Source: Wenzhouxiangella sp. (GTDB lineage: Bacteria; Pseudomonadota; Gammaproteobacteria; Xanthomonadales; Wenzhouxiangellaceae). Taken from it: a stretch of 5,922 nucleotides of DNA. The position numbers and the translations under genes were made by a program. A model generated the notes under the pieces. The model searched no databases, had not been told where the DNA came from, and was given only the letters and a program-made list of their open reading frames with translations. This document shows positions 1-5,304 of the stretch, in pieces. Position 1 is the first letter of the stretch, and each line of letters starts with the position of its first letter. The stretch is from contig SKKM01000202.1 in assembly GCA_007121485.1 (NCBI GenBank), positions 1-5,922 on the forward strand, given 5' to 3'.

Positions 1-2326
1 CCGCGTAGGCATTGTCGATGGGGCGCAGCCGCTGGGTACCACGCCGCATCAGCACCAGTTCCGAGCGCTGGTAGCCGAAGGCCAGCGGGTGGCTGATGTC
101 CAGCTCCACGGCCAGGGCGCTGCCGCCGATCAGTTCGCGGGCAAAGTCGGTGCGGAAATCCTCGTAGGCGCGCCGCTCCGGCGGACCCACTACGGCGGGT
201 TCTTCCTCCACCTCGGCGAAAGCCCAGTCCAGTTCCAGTTCCTCGACCCAGGCCGCCGCGCCGCGGCCGGCGAGCAGGGCGCCGCCCTCGAGCACGAACT
301 GGCTCAGCTGTTGGCCGACGGCTTCCGGGAGCGCGGCGTAGTTGCCGTCCGGAAGGATGATATGGGTGTAGTCGTGCAGCTGGAGGCCGCCGAGACGCTG
401 CCAGTCCAGCTGGGTCAGCGGTTGCTGCAGCACCTGGTCGAACCAGTGCCAGATGTAGCCGGCGTGGGTCGCCCGCAGGCCCTGGCCGACCAGCAGCGCC
501 GGCCGCACCGGCTCCAGCACGGGCGCCGACGGCGAGCCCAGGTCCAGGCCCGAGACCACCAGGCCGCGGGCAGTGGCGATGATCTCGGCGCCGAACTGGC
601 CCGACAACTCGGCCAGGCGCTCGCCGGCCGGGTCCAGCGCGTCCGGCTGCAGACCGCGATGGATGACCAGGCTGCCCCTGACCAGGTCACGTTCGTCGCC
701 GTCGATCGTGCTGACCCGGGTTGGCCGGGTCAGCACCTGGACGCGGTAGCCCTCGGCCAGCAGCGCGGCCAGGACCGGTGCCGCGCCGTGCTGGTTCCAC
801 GGCACCAGCCAGGCCAGCGCTTCCTGCGCGACGGTCTGCGGCTGGAATTCGGGCGCCTCGCCCAGGGCCTCGCCGACAGCCGGCAGCCGGCGCACGGCTT
901 CCAGCGGCAGATCCCAGGCCATGCCCAGCGGCCAGGTCGAGACGTCATAGAAGGTTTCCATGGGCAGATCCAGCACCGGGCCGAGCACGGCACGCAGGAG
1001 ACGGTAATGGTCCTGGTCGGCCGGGATGAGCCAGGCGCTGCCCGGCGCGTGCTGCCGACCGCGCAGGGTCACCGTCTCGGTCACCGGCAGCACCCGGATG
1101 TCGTGCTGCAGCAGCAGTTCAAGCAGGATTCGGGCGCGGGCCGGATCGCCGTCATCGCCGAGCAGCCAGCCGGCCTGGCGCGAACGCGCCGCTTCGCGGC
1201 GGGCCGATTCGAAGAACTCGGCCTGGTAGGCGACCAGCTCATCGCGCAGGGCGTGACTGGCCTTGAGCGTGGAGAGACTTGTTCGGACCTGGTTGGCCAC
1301 GGCTTCGGCGAAGGTCCGGCGGCCGTAGACGGTGTCCTGCACATGGCCGCGCACCGAGCCCTGCTCGAACAGGATGCCGACGCCGCCGGTCAGGTCCGGA
1401 TAGGTCGAACCCTTGCCGACGTAGTAATCGTCGAAGATCTCGCGCGTGTAGAACGGCTCGCCGGCTTCGTCGAGCAGGCGGCCGTGGAATTCGGCGATCT
1501 TGCCGGTCAACTCGAAGTTGCGCTCGGGCGTTAGCGGATTGTTGCGTTCGGGCACGCCGGGCTGGAAGAAGTAGCTGCTGTTCGGCCCCATCTCGTGCCA
1601 GTCGCCGAGCACGTGCGGCCGCCACAGGTGGTAGTGCGCCATGCGCGCCTGCGACTCGGGATGAACCAGCGGCAGCCAGTCGCGGTTGAGATCGAACCAG
1701 TAGGCGTTGGTGCGGCCGCGCGGCCAGGCCTCGTGGTGCTCGCGGTCATTCGGGTCCGCCGAGGGGTGCACGCCGCGGTGCATGTTGACCCAGTGGGCGA
1801 AACGATCGAGGCCGTCGGGATTGAGCACCGGCTCCATCACGATGATGAGTTCATCCAGCCAGGACACCACTTCTGGATTGCGGGCTGAAGCCAGGTACCA
1901 GGCCGTGACCACGGCGGCCGTGGCCCCGGAGGCTTCATCGCCGTGCACCGCGTAGCCGAGCCAGACCACGGCCGGCCCGACGCCGTCGCGACTGGCGCGG
2001 CGCCGGTCGGCGCGCAGGCTCTCAAGTTCCGGCACGCGCCCGGGCGCGGCGAAGGTCAGCAACTGCAGGGGGCGCCCTTCATGGGTCCGGCCGATGCGCT
2101 CGGCAACGACCCGGTCCGACACCGACGCCAGATAGTCCAGGTAGGCGGTGATCTGGTCATGGCGAAGATGGCGCTGGCCGGGATCGAAGCCGAGGAACTC
2201 GGCGGGCGACTGGATTTCCGGATGCGGGTCGAAGTCCTCCGGCAAGCCGAGGTGGGTGGCCGCCAGCGCCAGCCCGGGCAGGCACAGAAGGACGGGGATG
2301 CATAGACGTAAAACCACTCGAAGCAC
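1..2326 (-). CDS. Exported M14-family zinc carboxypeptidase-like protein with C-terminal GATase-like region (3' end beyond window)
   Basis: This minus-strand frame is open for 775 codons and runs off the left edge, so the C-terminus is missing. Residues 1-22 form a signal peptide (basic start, hydrophobic core, ending Leu-Ala-Leu-Ala), suggesting export to the periplasm or beyond. The M14 metallopeptidase signature is complete. Zinc ligands are His128 and Glu131 in HGDEASG and His244 in DWHEMG, a normal spacing of about 113 residues. DLNRDW (212-217) supplies the Asn-Arg pair that binds the substrate carboxylate, and Glu321 in ILFEQGS fits the catalytic glutamate. The protein is therefore predicted to be an active peptidase removing C-terminal residues from peptides; the substrate is unknown. 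About 450 further residues follow, with a probable class I GATase-like alpha/beta segment near 600-700 (HIILPDGNY, then FVLEGGALLAG). The start is a GTG, chosen because a stop lies four codons upstream (2332-2330) and it precedes the complete signal peptide; a second GTG at 2317 is possible. No clear Shine-Dalgarno is seen. Confidence 0.92.
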   Translation of the reverse strand, partial: MLRVVLRLCIPVLLCLPGLALAATHLGLPEDFDPHPEIQSPAEFLGFDPGQRHLRHDQITAYLDYLASVSDRVVAERIGRTHEGRPLQLLTFAAPGRVPELESLRADRRRASRDGVGPAVVWLGYAVHGDEASGATAAVVTAWYLASARNPEVVSWLDELIIVMEPVLNPDGLDRFAHWVNMHRGVHPSADPNDREHHEAWPRGRTNAYWFDLNRDWLPLVHPESQARMAHYHLWRPHVLGDWHEMGPNSSYFFQPGVPERNNPLTPERNFELTGKIAEFHGRLLDEAGEPFYTREIFDDYYVGKGSTYPDLTGGVGILFEQGSVRGHVQDTVYGRRTFAEAVANQVRTSLSTLKASHALRDELVAYQAEFFESARREAARSRQAGWLLGDDGDPARARILLELLLQHDIRVLPVTETVTLRGRQHAPGSAWLIPADQDHYRLLRAVLGPVLDLPMETFYDVSTWPLGMAWDLPLEAVRRLPAVGEALGEAPEFQPQTVAQEALAWLVPWNQHGAAPVLAALLAEGYRVQVLTRPTRVSTIDGDERDLVRGSLVIHRGLQPDALDPAGERLAELSGQFGAEIIATARGLVVSGLDLGSPSAPVLEPVRPALLVGQGLRATHAGYIWHWFDQVLQQPLTQLDWQRLGGLQLHDYTHIILPDGNYAALPEAVGQQLSQFVLEGGALLAGRGAAAWVEELELDWAFAEVEEEPAVVGPPERRAYEDFRTDFARELIGGSALAVELDISHPLAFGYQRSELVLMRRGTQRLRPIDNAYA

Positions 2327-2331
2327 GGGTC

Positions 2332-2360
2332 ATGACAGCATTTGGGCAGGTTGGTAGGAT
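2332..2360 (+). promoter_or_regulatory. Predicted sigma-70 promoter for the PEBP-family gene
   Basis: A -35 box ATGACA (2332-2337, five of six matches to TTGACA) is followed by exactly 17 bp and a -10 box TAGGAT (2355-2360, four of six matches to TATAAT). A TG one base before the -10 box (2352-2353) gives an extended -10 element. Transcription would start near 2367, leaving a leader of about 27 nt before the ATG at 2394. The reverse complement of the -10 region reads TATCCT and could be the -10 of the divergent peptidase gene, but I find no good -35 for that direction. The call rests on motif matching alone. Confidence 0.55.
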
Positions 2361-2381
2361 AACTGCAGGCGTGAAGACACT

Positions 2382-2385
2382 GGAG
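2382..2385 (+). promoter_or_regulatory. Ribosome binding site of the PEBP-family gene
   Basis: GGAG lies 8 nt before the ATG at 2394, good spacing for a Shine-Dalgarno sequence. It supports that ATG over any downstream alternative. Confidence 0.7.
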
Positions 2386-2393
2386 ACTCGGTC

Positions 2394-3026
2394 ATGCAAC
2401 TCCGCTCGAACGACATCAGCGATCAACAACCCATCCCGGCGCGCTTTGCCTTCGGCAAGCTGGCCGACGACGCCCCGATGGCGCTGTCGGACAACGTCTC
2501 ACCGCACCTCGCGTGGAGCGAGGTGCCCGAGGGCACGCGTTCGTTTGCCGTGCTGTGCATGGATCCCGACGTGCCGTCGAAGGCCGACGACGTGAACCAG
2601 GAGGGCAAGACCCTGCCGGCCGACATGCCGCGGGTCGACTTCTGTCACTGGGTCATGATCGATATACCGCCGCAGCTGACCGAACTGGACTCCGGCGCCT
2701 GCGGCGAAGGGGTCGTTGCCGGCGGCAAGCAGCATCCGCCCGGCCCGGCCGGCACCCGCCAGGGCCTCAACGACTACACCGGCTTCATGGCCGGCAACCC
2801 GGACATGGCCGGCCAGTACCACGGCTATGACGGCCCCTGCCCGCCGTGGAACGATGAACGCCTGCACCATTACGTGTTCACCGTCTATGCGCTCGACGTC
2901 GACCGCCTCGATCTGCCCGATGAATTCGGCGGCGCCGATGCGCTCAAGGCCATGGATGGGCACGTGCTTGGCCAGGCCAGCCTGACCGGCACCTACAGCC
3001 TCAACCCGCAAATCGCAAAGCGTTAA
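2394..3026 (+). CDS. YbhB/YbcL family (PEBP, Raf kinase inhibitor-like) protein
   Basis: This 210-residue protein has no signal peptide and is probably cytoplasmic. It carries the phosphatidylethanolamine-binding protein (PEBP) hallmarks in the expected order: the LAWSEVPEGTRSFAVLCMDPD region (39-59) with the DPD ligand-pocket motif, CHWVMIDIP (84-92) with the pocket His-Trp, and GYDGPCPPWND followed by HHYVFTVYALD (144-168). These match E. coli YbhB/YbcL in order and character. It is longer than YbhB (about 158 residues, from memory). The extra length lies mainly in a stretch after DPD (about 60-82) and a polar Gly/Pro-rich stretch before the GYDGPCPP motif (about 106-143). Bacterial members of this family have no well-established biochemical role; binding of a small anionic ligand or a regulatory partner is possible. 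The gene has its own promoter and ribosome binding site and appears monocistronic, with a hairpin 26 nt after its stop. Confidence 0.93.
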   Translation: MQLRSNDISDQQPIPARFAFGKLADDAPMALSDNVSPHLAWSEVPEGTRSFAVLCMDPDVPSKADDVNQEGKTLPADMPRVDFCHWVMIDIPPQLTELDSGACGEGVVAGGKQHPPGPAGTRQGLNDYTGFMAGNPDMAGQYHGYDGPCPPWNDERLHHYVFTVYALDVDRLDLPDEFGGADALKAMDGHVLGQASLTGTYSLNPQIAKR

Positions 3027-3027
3027 A

Positions 3028-3042
3028 GCTCAATTTTTGAGC
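3028..3042. repeat. 15-nt palindrome GCTCAA-TTT-TTGAGC (left copy)
   Basis: Perfect 6-bp arms flank a 3-nt centre, starting two bases after the PEBP stop codon. Its reverse complement matches the palindrome at 4682-4696 in 14 of 15 positions. The symmetry and repetition suggest a protein-binding operator. A short terminator stem is less likely, because no run of T follows on either strand. Confidence 0.6.
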
Positions 3043-3051
3043 ATAGGGAGC

Positions 3052-3082
3052 AGCGGTCTGCGCAATAACAGCGCAGGCCGCT
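3052..3082 (+). terminator. Hairpin after the PEBP gene: probable terminator, possibly also an NtrC-like site
   Basis: A 12-bp stem (AGCGGTCTGCGC pairing with GCGCAGGCCGCT, one G-U wobble in RNA) encloses a 7-nt loop AATAACA and is followed by a weak T tract (TTTGATT, its first T closing the stem). It begins 26 nt after the PEBP stop and would end that transcript before the glnA promoter. Its core TGCGC-N7-GCGCA (3059-3075) is 17 bp long with TGC and GCA ends. That recalls the NtrC enhancer consensus (TGCACC-N5-GGTGCA), although several inner positions differ. It is centred about 86 bp upstream of the predicted glnA start, an acceptable distance for an enhancer. Confidence 0.5.
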
Positions 3083-3086
3083 TTGA

Positions 3087-3098
3087 TTCGGGCCCGAA
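3087..3098. repeat. 12-nt perfect palindrome TTCGGGCCCGAA upstream of glnA
   Basis: A perfect 6+6 inverted repeat without spacer lies between the hairpin at 3052-3082 and the sigma-54 promoter, centred about 60 bp upstream of the predicted transcription start. It could bind a regulator. In GC-rich DNA, chance palindromes of this size are not rare, so the functional call is weak. Confidence 0.3.
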
Positions 3099-3126
3099 AA
3101 CCCTCGAAAACACGCGATTCGGTCGC

Positions 3127-3142
3127 TGGCACGCCAAATGCA
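3127..3142 (+). promoter_or_regulatory. Sigma-54 (RpoN) -24/-12 promoter of glnA
   Basis: TGGCACG-CCAA-ATGCA matches the sigma-54 consensus TGGCACG-N4-TTGCW at all defined positions but one (A for the first T of the -12 element). The invariant GG (3128-3129) and GC (3140-3141) have the correct spacing. Transcription should start near 3153, giving a leader of about 42 nt. Sigma-54 promoters need an activator, which for glnA is phosphorylated NtrC. The glnL gene downstream, which encodes NtrC's partner kinase, makes this assignment coherent. Confidence 0.88.
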
Positions 3143-3177
3143 TTGATGATGGCTGGTACACCACCCATTCAATGCAA

Positions 3178-3182
3178 AAGGA
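3178..3182 (+). promoter_or_regulatory. Ribosome binding site of glnA
   Basis: AAGGA lies 12 nt before the ATG at 3195, slightly wider than ideal. It is the only purine-rich match upstream of the start, and the protein N-terminus aligns well with GlnA from this ATG. Confidence 0.55.
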
Positions 3183-3194
3183 CACCATCCGATC

Positions 3195-4604
3195 ATGACC
3201 CCCCAAGAAATCATCAAACGCATTCGCGATGAAGACATCGAGTTCGTCGACTTCCGCTTTGCCAATACCCTCGGCAAGGAGCAGCACGTCAGCGTGCCCA
3301 GCTCGGCCATCGATGAGGAACTGCTGACCGACGGCAAGATGTTCGACGGGTCGTCGATCCTGGGCTGGAAGGGCATCAACGACTCCGACATGGTGCTGAT
3401 GCCGGACTGCGAAGCCACGTTTCTCGATCCGTTTGCCGAGCACAAGACGCTCAACATCAACTGCGACATTCTCGAGCCGGCCACCATGCAGCCCTACAGC
3501 CGCTGCCCGCGTTCGCTGGCCAAGCGCGCCGAAGCCTACCTGAAGGCCAGCGGCGTCGCCGACACCGCCTACTTCGGCCCCGAGCCTGAGTTCTTCGTGT
3601 TCGACTCGGTGCGCTTCGCCAACGACATCTCCGGCGCCTTCTTCTCAATCGACGCCGAAGAAGCGGCCTGGAACACGGGCAAGAAGTACGAGGACGGCAA
3701 CCACGGTCATCGCCCGCGGGTCAAGGGCGGCTATTTTCCGGTGCCCCCGGTCGACGGCCTGAACGACCTGCGCTCGATGATGTGCGCCACCCTGGAAGCC
3801 ATCGGCATTCCGGTCGAAGTGCACCATCACGAGGTCGGTACCGCCGGCCAGTGCGAGATCGGCACCCGTTTCAACACCCTGACGCGCAAGGCCGACGAGT
3901 TGCTGATGCTCAAGTACGTCGTGCATAACGTCGCCCACATGAACGGCCGCACGGCCACCTTCATGCCCAAGCCGCTGGTCGGCGACAACGGCTCCGGCAT
4001 GCACGTCCACCAGTCGCTGTCCAAGGGCGGCACCAACCTGTTCGCCGGCGACGGCTACGGGGGTTTGAGCGAGACCGCGCTGCACTACATCGGCGGCATC
4101 TTCAAGCACGCCCGCGCCATCAACGCCTTCGCCAACTCCACCACCAACAGCTACAAGCGCCTGGTGCCGGGCTTCGAAGCCCCGGTCCTGCTCGCCTACT
4201 CGGCGCGCAACCGTTCGGCTTCCTGCCGTGTGCCATGGGTGTTCAGCGACAAGGGCCGCCGCATCGAGGTGCGCTTCGGCGATCCGGCCGGCAACCCCTA
4301 CCTGACTTTCGCCGCCATGATGATGGCGGGCATCGACGGCATCGTCAACAAGATCGACCCGGGCCCGCCGATGGACAAGGACCTGTACGACCTGCCGCCG
4401 GAAGAAGAGCGCGACATCCCGCGCGTCTGCCACGCGCTCGACCAGGCGCTGGAAGCGCTGGACGCCGACCGCGACTTCCTCAAGGCCGGGGACGTGTTCT
4501 CCGACGATCTCATCGACGGCTACATCGCGCTGAAGATGCACGAGGTCACGCGCTTCCGCATGTCCACCCACCCGGTGGAATTCGACATGTACTACTCCTG
4601 CTAA
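3195..4604 (+). CDS. glnA: Type I glutamine synthetase (glutamate-ammonia ligase)
   Basis: GlnA joins ammonia to glutamate using ATP to make glutamine, the main entry of ammonia when nitrogen is scarce. It acts in the cytoplasm as a dodecamer. The 469-residue length equals that of the E. coli enzyme. Motifs visible in order are the N-terminal beta-grasp region with MFDGSSILGWKGIN, the metal-binding FGPEPEFFVFD, VEVHHHEVGTAGQCEIG, the ATP/glutamate site NGSGMHVHQSL, the NRSAS active-site segment, RRIEVRFGDPAGNPYL, and the C-terminal HPVEFDMYYSC helix. Tyr398 within KDLYDLPPEE is the adenylylation site (E. coli Tyr397 when the initiator Met is not counted), so this is the beta-type enzyme controlled by GlnE. 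No catalytic residue appears to be missing. Transcription is from the sigma-54 promoter at 3127-3142; a GC hairpin follows the stop codon. Confidence 0.99.
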   Translation: MTPQEIIKRIRDEDIEFVDFRFANTLGKEQHVSVPSSAIDEELLTDGKMFDGSSILGWKGINDSDMVLMPDCEATFLDPFAEHKTLNINCDILEPATMQPYSRCPRSLAKRAEAYLKASGVADTAYFGPEPEFFVFDSVRFANDISGAFFSIDAEEAAWNTGKKYEDGNHGHRPRVKGGYFPVPPVDGLNDLRSMMCATLEAIGIPVEVHHHEVGTAGQCEIGTRFNTLTRKADELLMLKYVVHNVAHMNGRTATFMPKPLVGDNGSGMHVHQSLSKGGTNLFAGDGYGGLSETALHYIGGIFKHARAINAFANSTTNSYKRLVPGFEAPVLLAYSARNRSASCRVPWVFSDKGRRIEVRFGDPAGNPYLTFAAMMMAGIDGIVNKIDPGPPMDKDLYDLPPEEERDIPRVCHALDQALEALDADRDFLKAGDVFSDDLIDGYIALKMHEVTRFRMSTHPVEFDMYYSC

Positions 4605-4625
4605 GGCCAGCGGCCGAGCTGTTGC

Positions 4626-4652
4626 GGAGCCGGCGCCCCGGGCGCCGGCTCC
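4626..4652 (+). terminator. Strong GC hairpin after glnA (probable terminator or attenuator)
   Basis: A perfect 12-bp stem (GGAGCCGGCGCC pairing with GGCGCCGGCTCC) has a CCG loop and begins 21 nt after the glnA stop. No T tract follows (the next bases are AGGGTTCC), so it is not a classical intrinsic terminator. It could cause partial termination or protect the 3' end of a processed glnA mRNA, lowering expression of the downstream genes relative to glnA. Confidence 0.6.
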
Positions 4653-4681
4653 AGGGTTCCAGCCAAGCCCCTGAAGGCATC

Positions 4682-4696
4682 GCTCAAAATTTGAGC
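4682..4696. repeat. 15-nt palindrome GCTCAAA-A-TTTGAGC (right copy)
   Basis: Perfect 7-bp arms surround a single central base. It is almost the same element as 3028-3042 in inverted orientation. It overlaps the place where a -35 box would sit for a weak -10-like TACACT (4708-4713) upstream of the DUF4124 gene, which would suit a repressor or activator site. A partial third copy, GCTCAAGTTGA (4746-4756), overlaps the start of that gene. Confidence 0.6.
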
Positions 4697-4742
4697 AGCA
4701 CATCCATTACACTGTCGGGCAGACCCATCGCCGCAAGCGGCC

Positions 4743-4746
4743 GAGG
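4743..4746 (+). promoter_or_regulatory. Ribosome binding site deciding the DUF4124 gene start
   Basis: GAGG lies 9 nt before the ATG at 4756. It is 18 nt before the next ATG (4765) and 6 nt before a TTG at 4753. The spacing favours the ATG at 4756. Confidence 0.6.
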
Positions 4747-4755
4747 CTCAAGTTG

Positions 4756-5304
4756 ATGTCAACCATGCGCTTTCTCGCCCTGACTGCCCTGATCCTGTTG
4801 TCCGTCGGCATCTTCCTGCCGGCCCTGGCCTCCCAGCCGATCTACAAGGTCAAGGACCGCGACGGCAACATCATCTACACCGACGAAAAACCCAGCCCGG
4901 ACGCCGAACCGCTGGAACTGCCGGAGTTGAGCGTCATGGGCGAGGATCCTCAATCGCTGGAAGACGCGCTGGAAGGACAGGCCGCCGTCGATCCCGGTAT
5001 CGACCCGCTGTCGCTGGAGATTGCCCAGCCCGCCGACGGCGCGCAGATCACCGCTAGCGGCGACGGCATCATCGTGGCCCTGCGCAGCAACATCGATCTG
5101 CCGCCCAGCGCCCAGATCGTCCTGTTCATCGACGATCAGCCGCAGGAACCGGTCCGGCAGATGAGCATCACCCTGGCCGGGCTGGAGCCCGGCATCCACC
5201 GTCTGCGCGCCGAACTGCAGACCCCCAGCGGCCGCGTACTGAACCGCACCGAGGAGGTCACTTTCATGCTCAGGTCGCCGCCGGAGCTGATCCCCGCGCC
5301 ATGA
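4756..5304 (+). CDS. Exported DUF4124-domain protein with C-terminal Ig-like beta domain
   Basis: This 182-residue protein starts with a signal peptide (Arg5, a hydrophobic core to about residue 21, and an Ala-Leu-Ala cleavage site near 25), so it should be periplasmic or surface exposed. Residues 29-48 (IYKVKDRDGNIIYTDEKPSP) are a typical DUF4124 motif: a short beta segment, Asp-Gly turn and Tyr-Thr-Asp. An acidic, Pro/Leu-rich linker follows to about residue 84. Residues 85-175 look like an Ig-like beta sandwich, with PADGAQI at the start, LFIDDQP in the middle and LEPGIHRLRAEL near the end, a pattern common in carbohydrate- or protein-binding beta domains. No catalytic motif is seen and the function is unknown. 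From memory, DUF4124 genes occur near glnA and ntrB in other gammaproteobacteria. The stop overlaps the glnL start by four bases (ATGA), implying translational coupling. Starts at TTG 4753 or ATG 4765 would barely change the protein. Confidence 0.9.
   Translation: MSTMRFLALTALILLSVGIFLPALASQPIYKVKDRDGNIIYTDEKPSPDAEPLELPELSVMGEDPQSLEDALEGQAAVDPGIDPLSLEIAQPADGAQITASGDGIIVALRSNIDLPPSAQIVLFIDDQPQEPVRQMSITLAGLEPGIHRLRAELQTPSGRVLNRTEEVTFMLRSPPELIPAP
5301..5304 (+). other. ATGA stop/start overlap coupling the DUF4124 gene to glnL
   Basis: The glnL ATG (5301-5303) and the upstream TGA (5302-5304) share bases. The nearest Shine-Dalgarno-like GGAG (5283-5286) is 14 nt away, too far to be strong. glnL translation probably relies on ribosomes finishing the DUF4124 gene. 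Confidence 0.8.

Noticed and set aside
89..1534. Long plus-strand open frame of 481 codons
   Set aside because: It lies exactly antisense to, and in codon register with, the M14 peptidase frame, which has a full set of family motifs. Its translation is rich in Gln, Arg, Gly and Ala without recognisable domains, as expected for the complement of a GC-rich gene.
2499..3011. Minus-strand open frame of 170 codons over the PEBP gene
   Set aside because: It is antisense to a gene whose PEBP motifs, promoter and ribosome binding site all agree.
3028..3042. Left palindrome as an intrinsic terminator of the PEBP gene
   Set aside because: The stem is only 6 bp and AT-rich, with no T run after it. The 12-bp hairpin just downstream is a better candidate.
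3023..3487. Minus-strand frame spanning the glnA upstream region
   Set aside because: It covers the sigma-54 promoter and the conserved 5' end of glnA. No ribosome binding site or recognisable protein family was seen.
3645..4703. Minus-strand open frame of 352 codons across glnA
   Set aside because: It is antisense to glnA, which is unmistakable. The translation (Val/Gly/His/Gln-rich) shows no family signature.
4753..4755. TTG as the start codon of the DUF4124 gene
   Set aside because: The adjacent ATG at 4756 has better spacing from GAGG and is a stronger initiation codon; the difference is one residue.
4235..4756. Plus-strand frame over the glnA 3' end and the following gap
   Set aside because: It is a frame-shifted reading of conserved GlnA sequence, rich in Arg, Gly and Pro, and not a separate gene.
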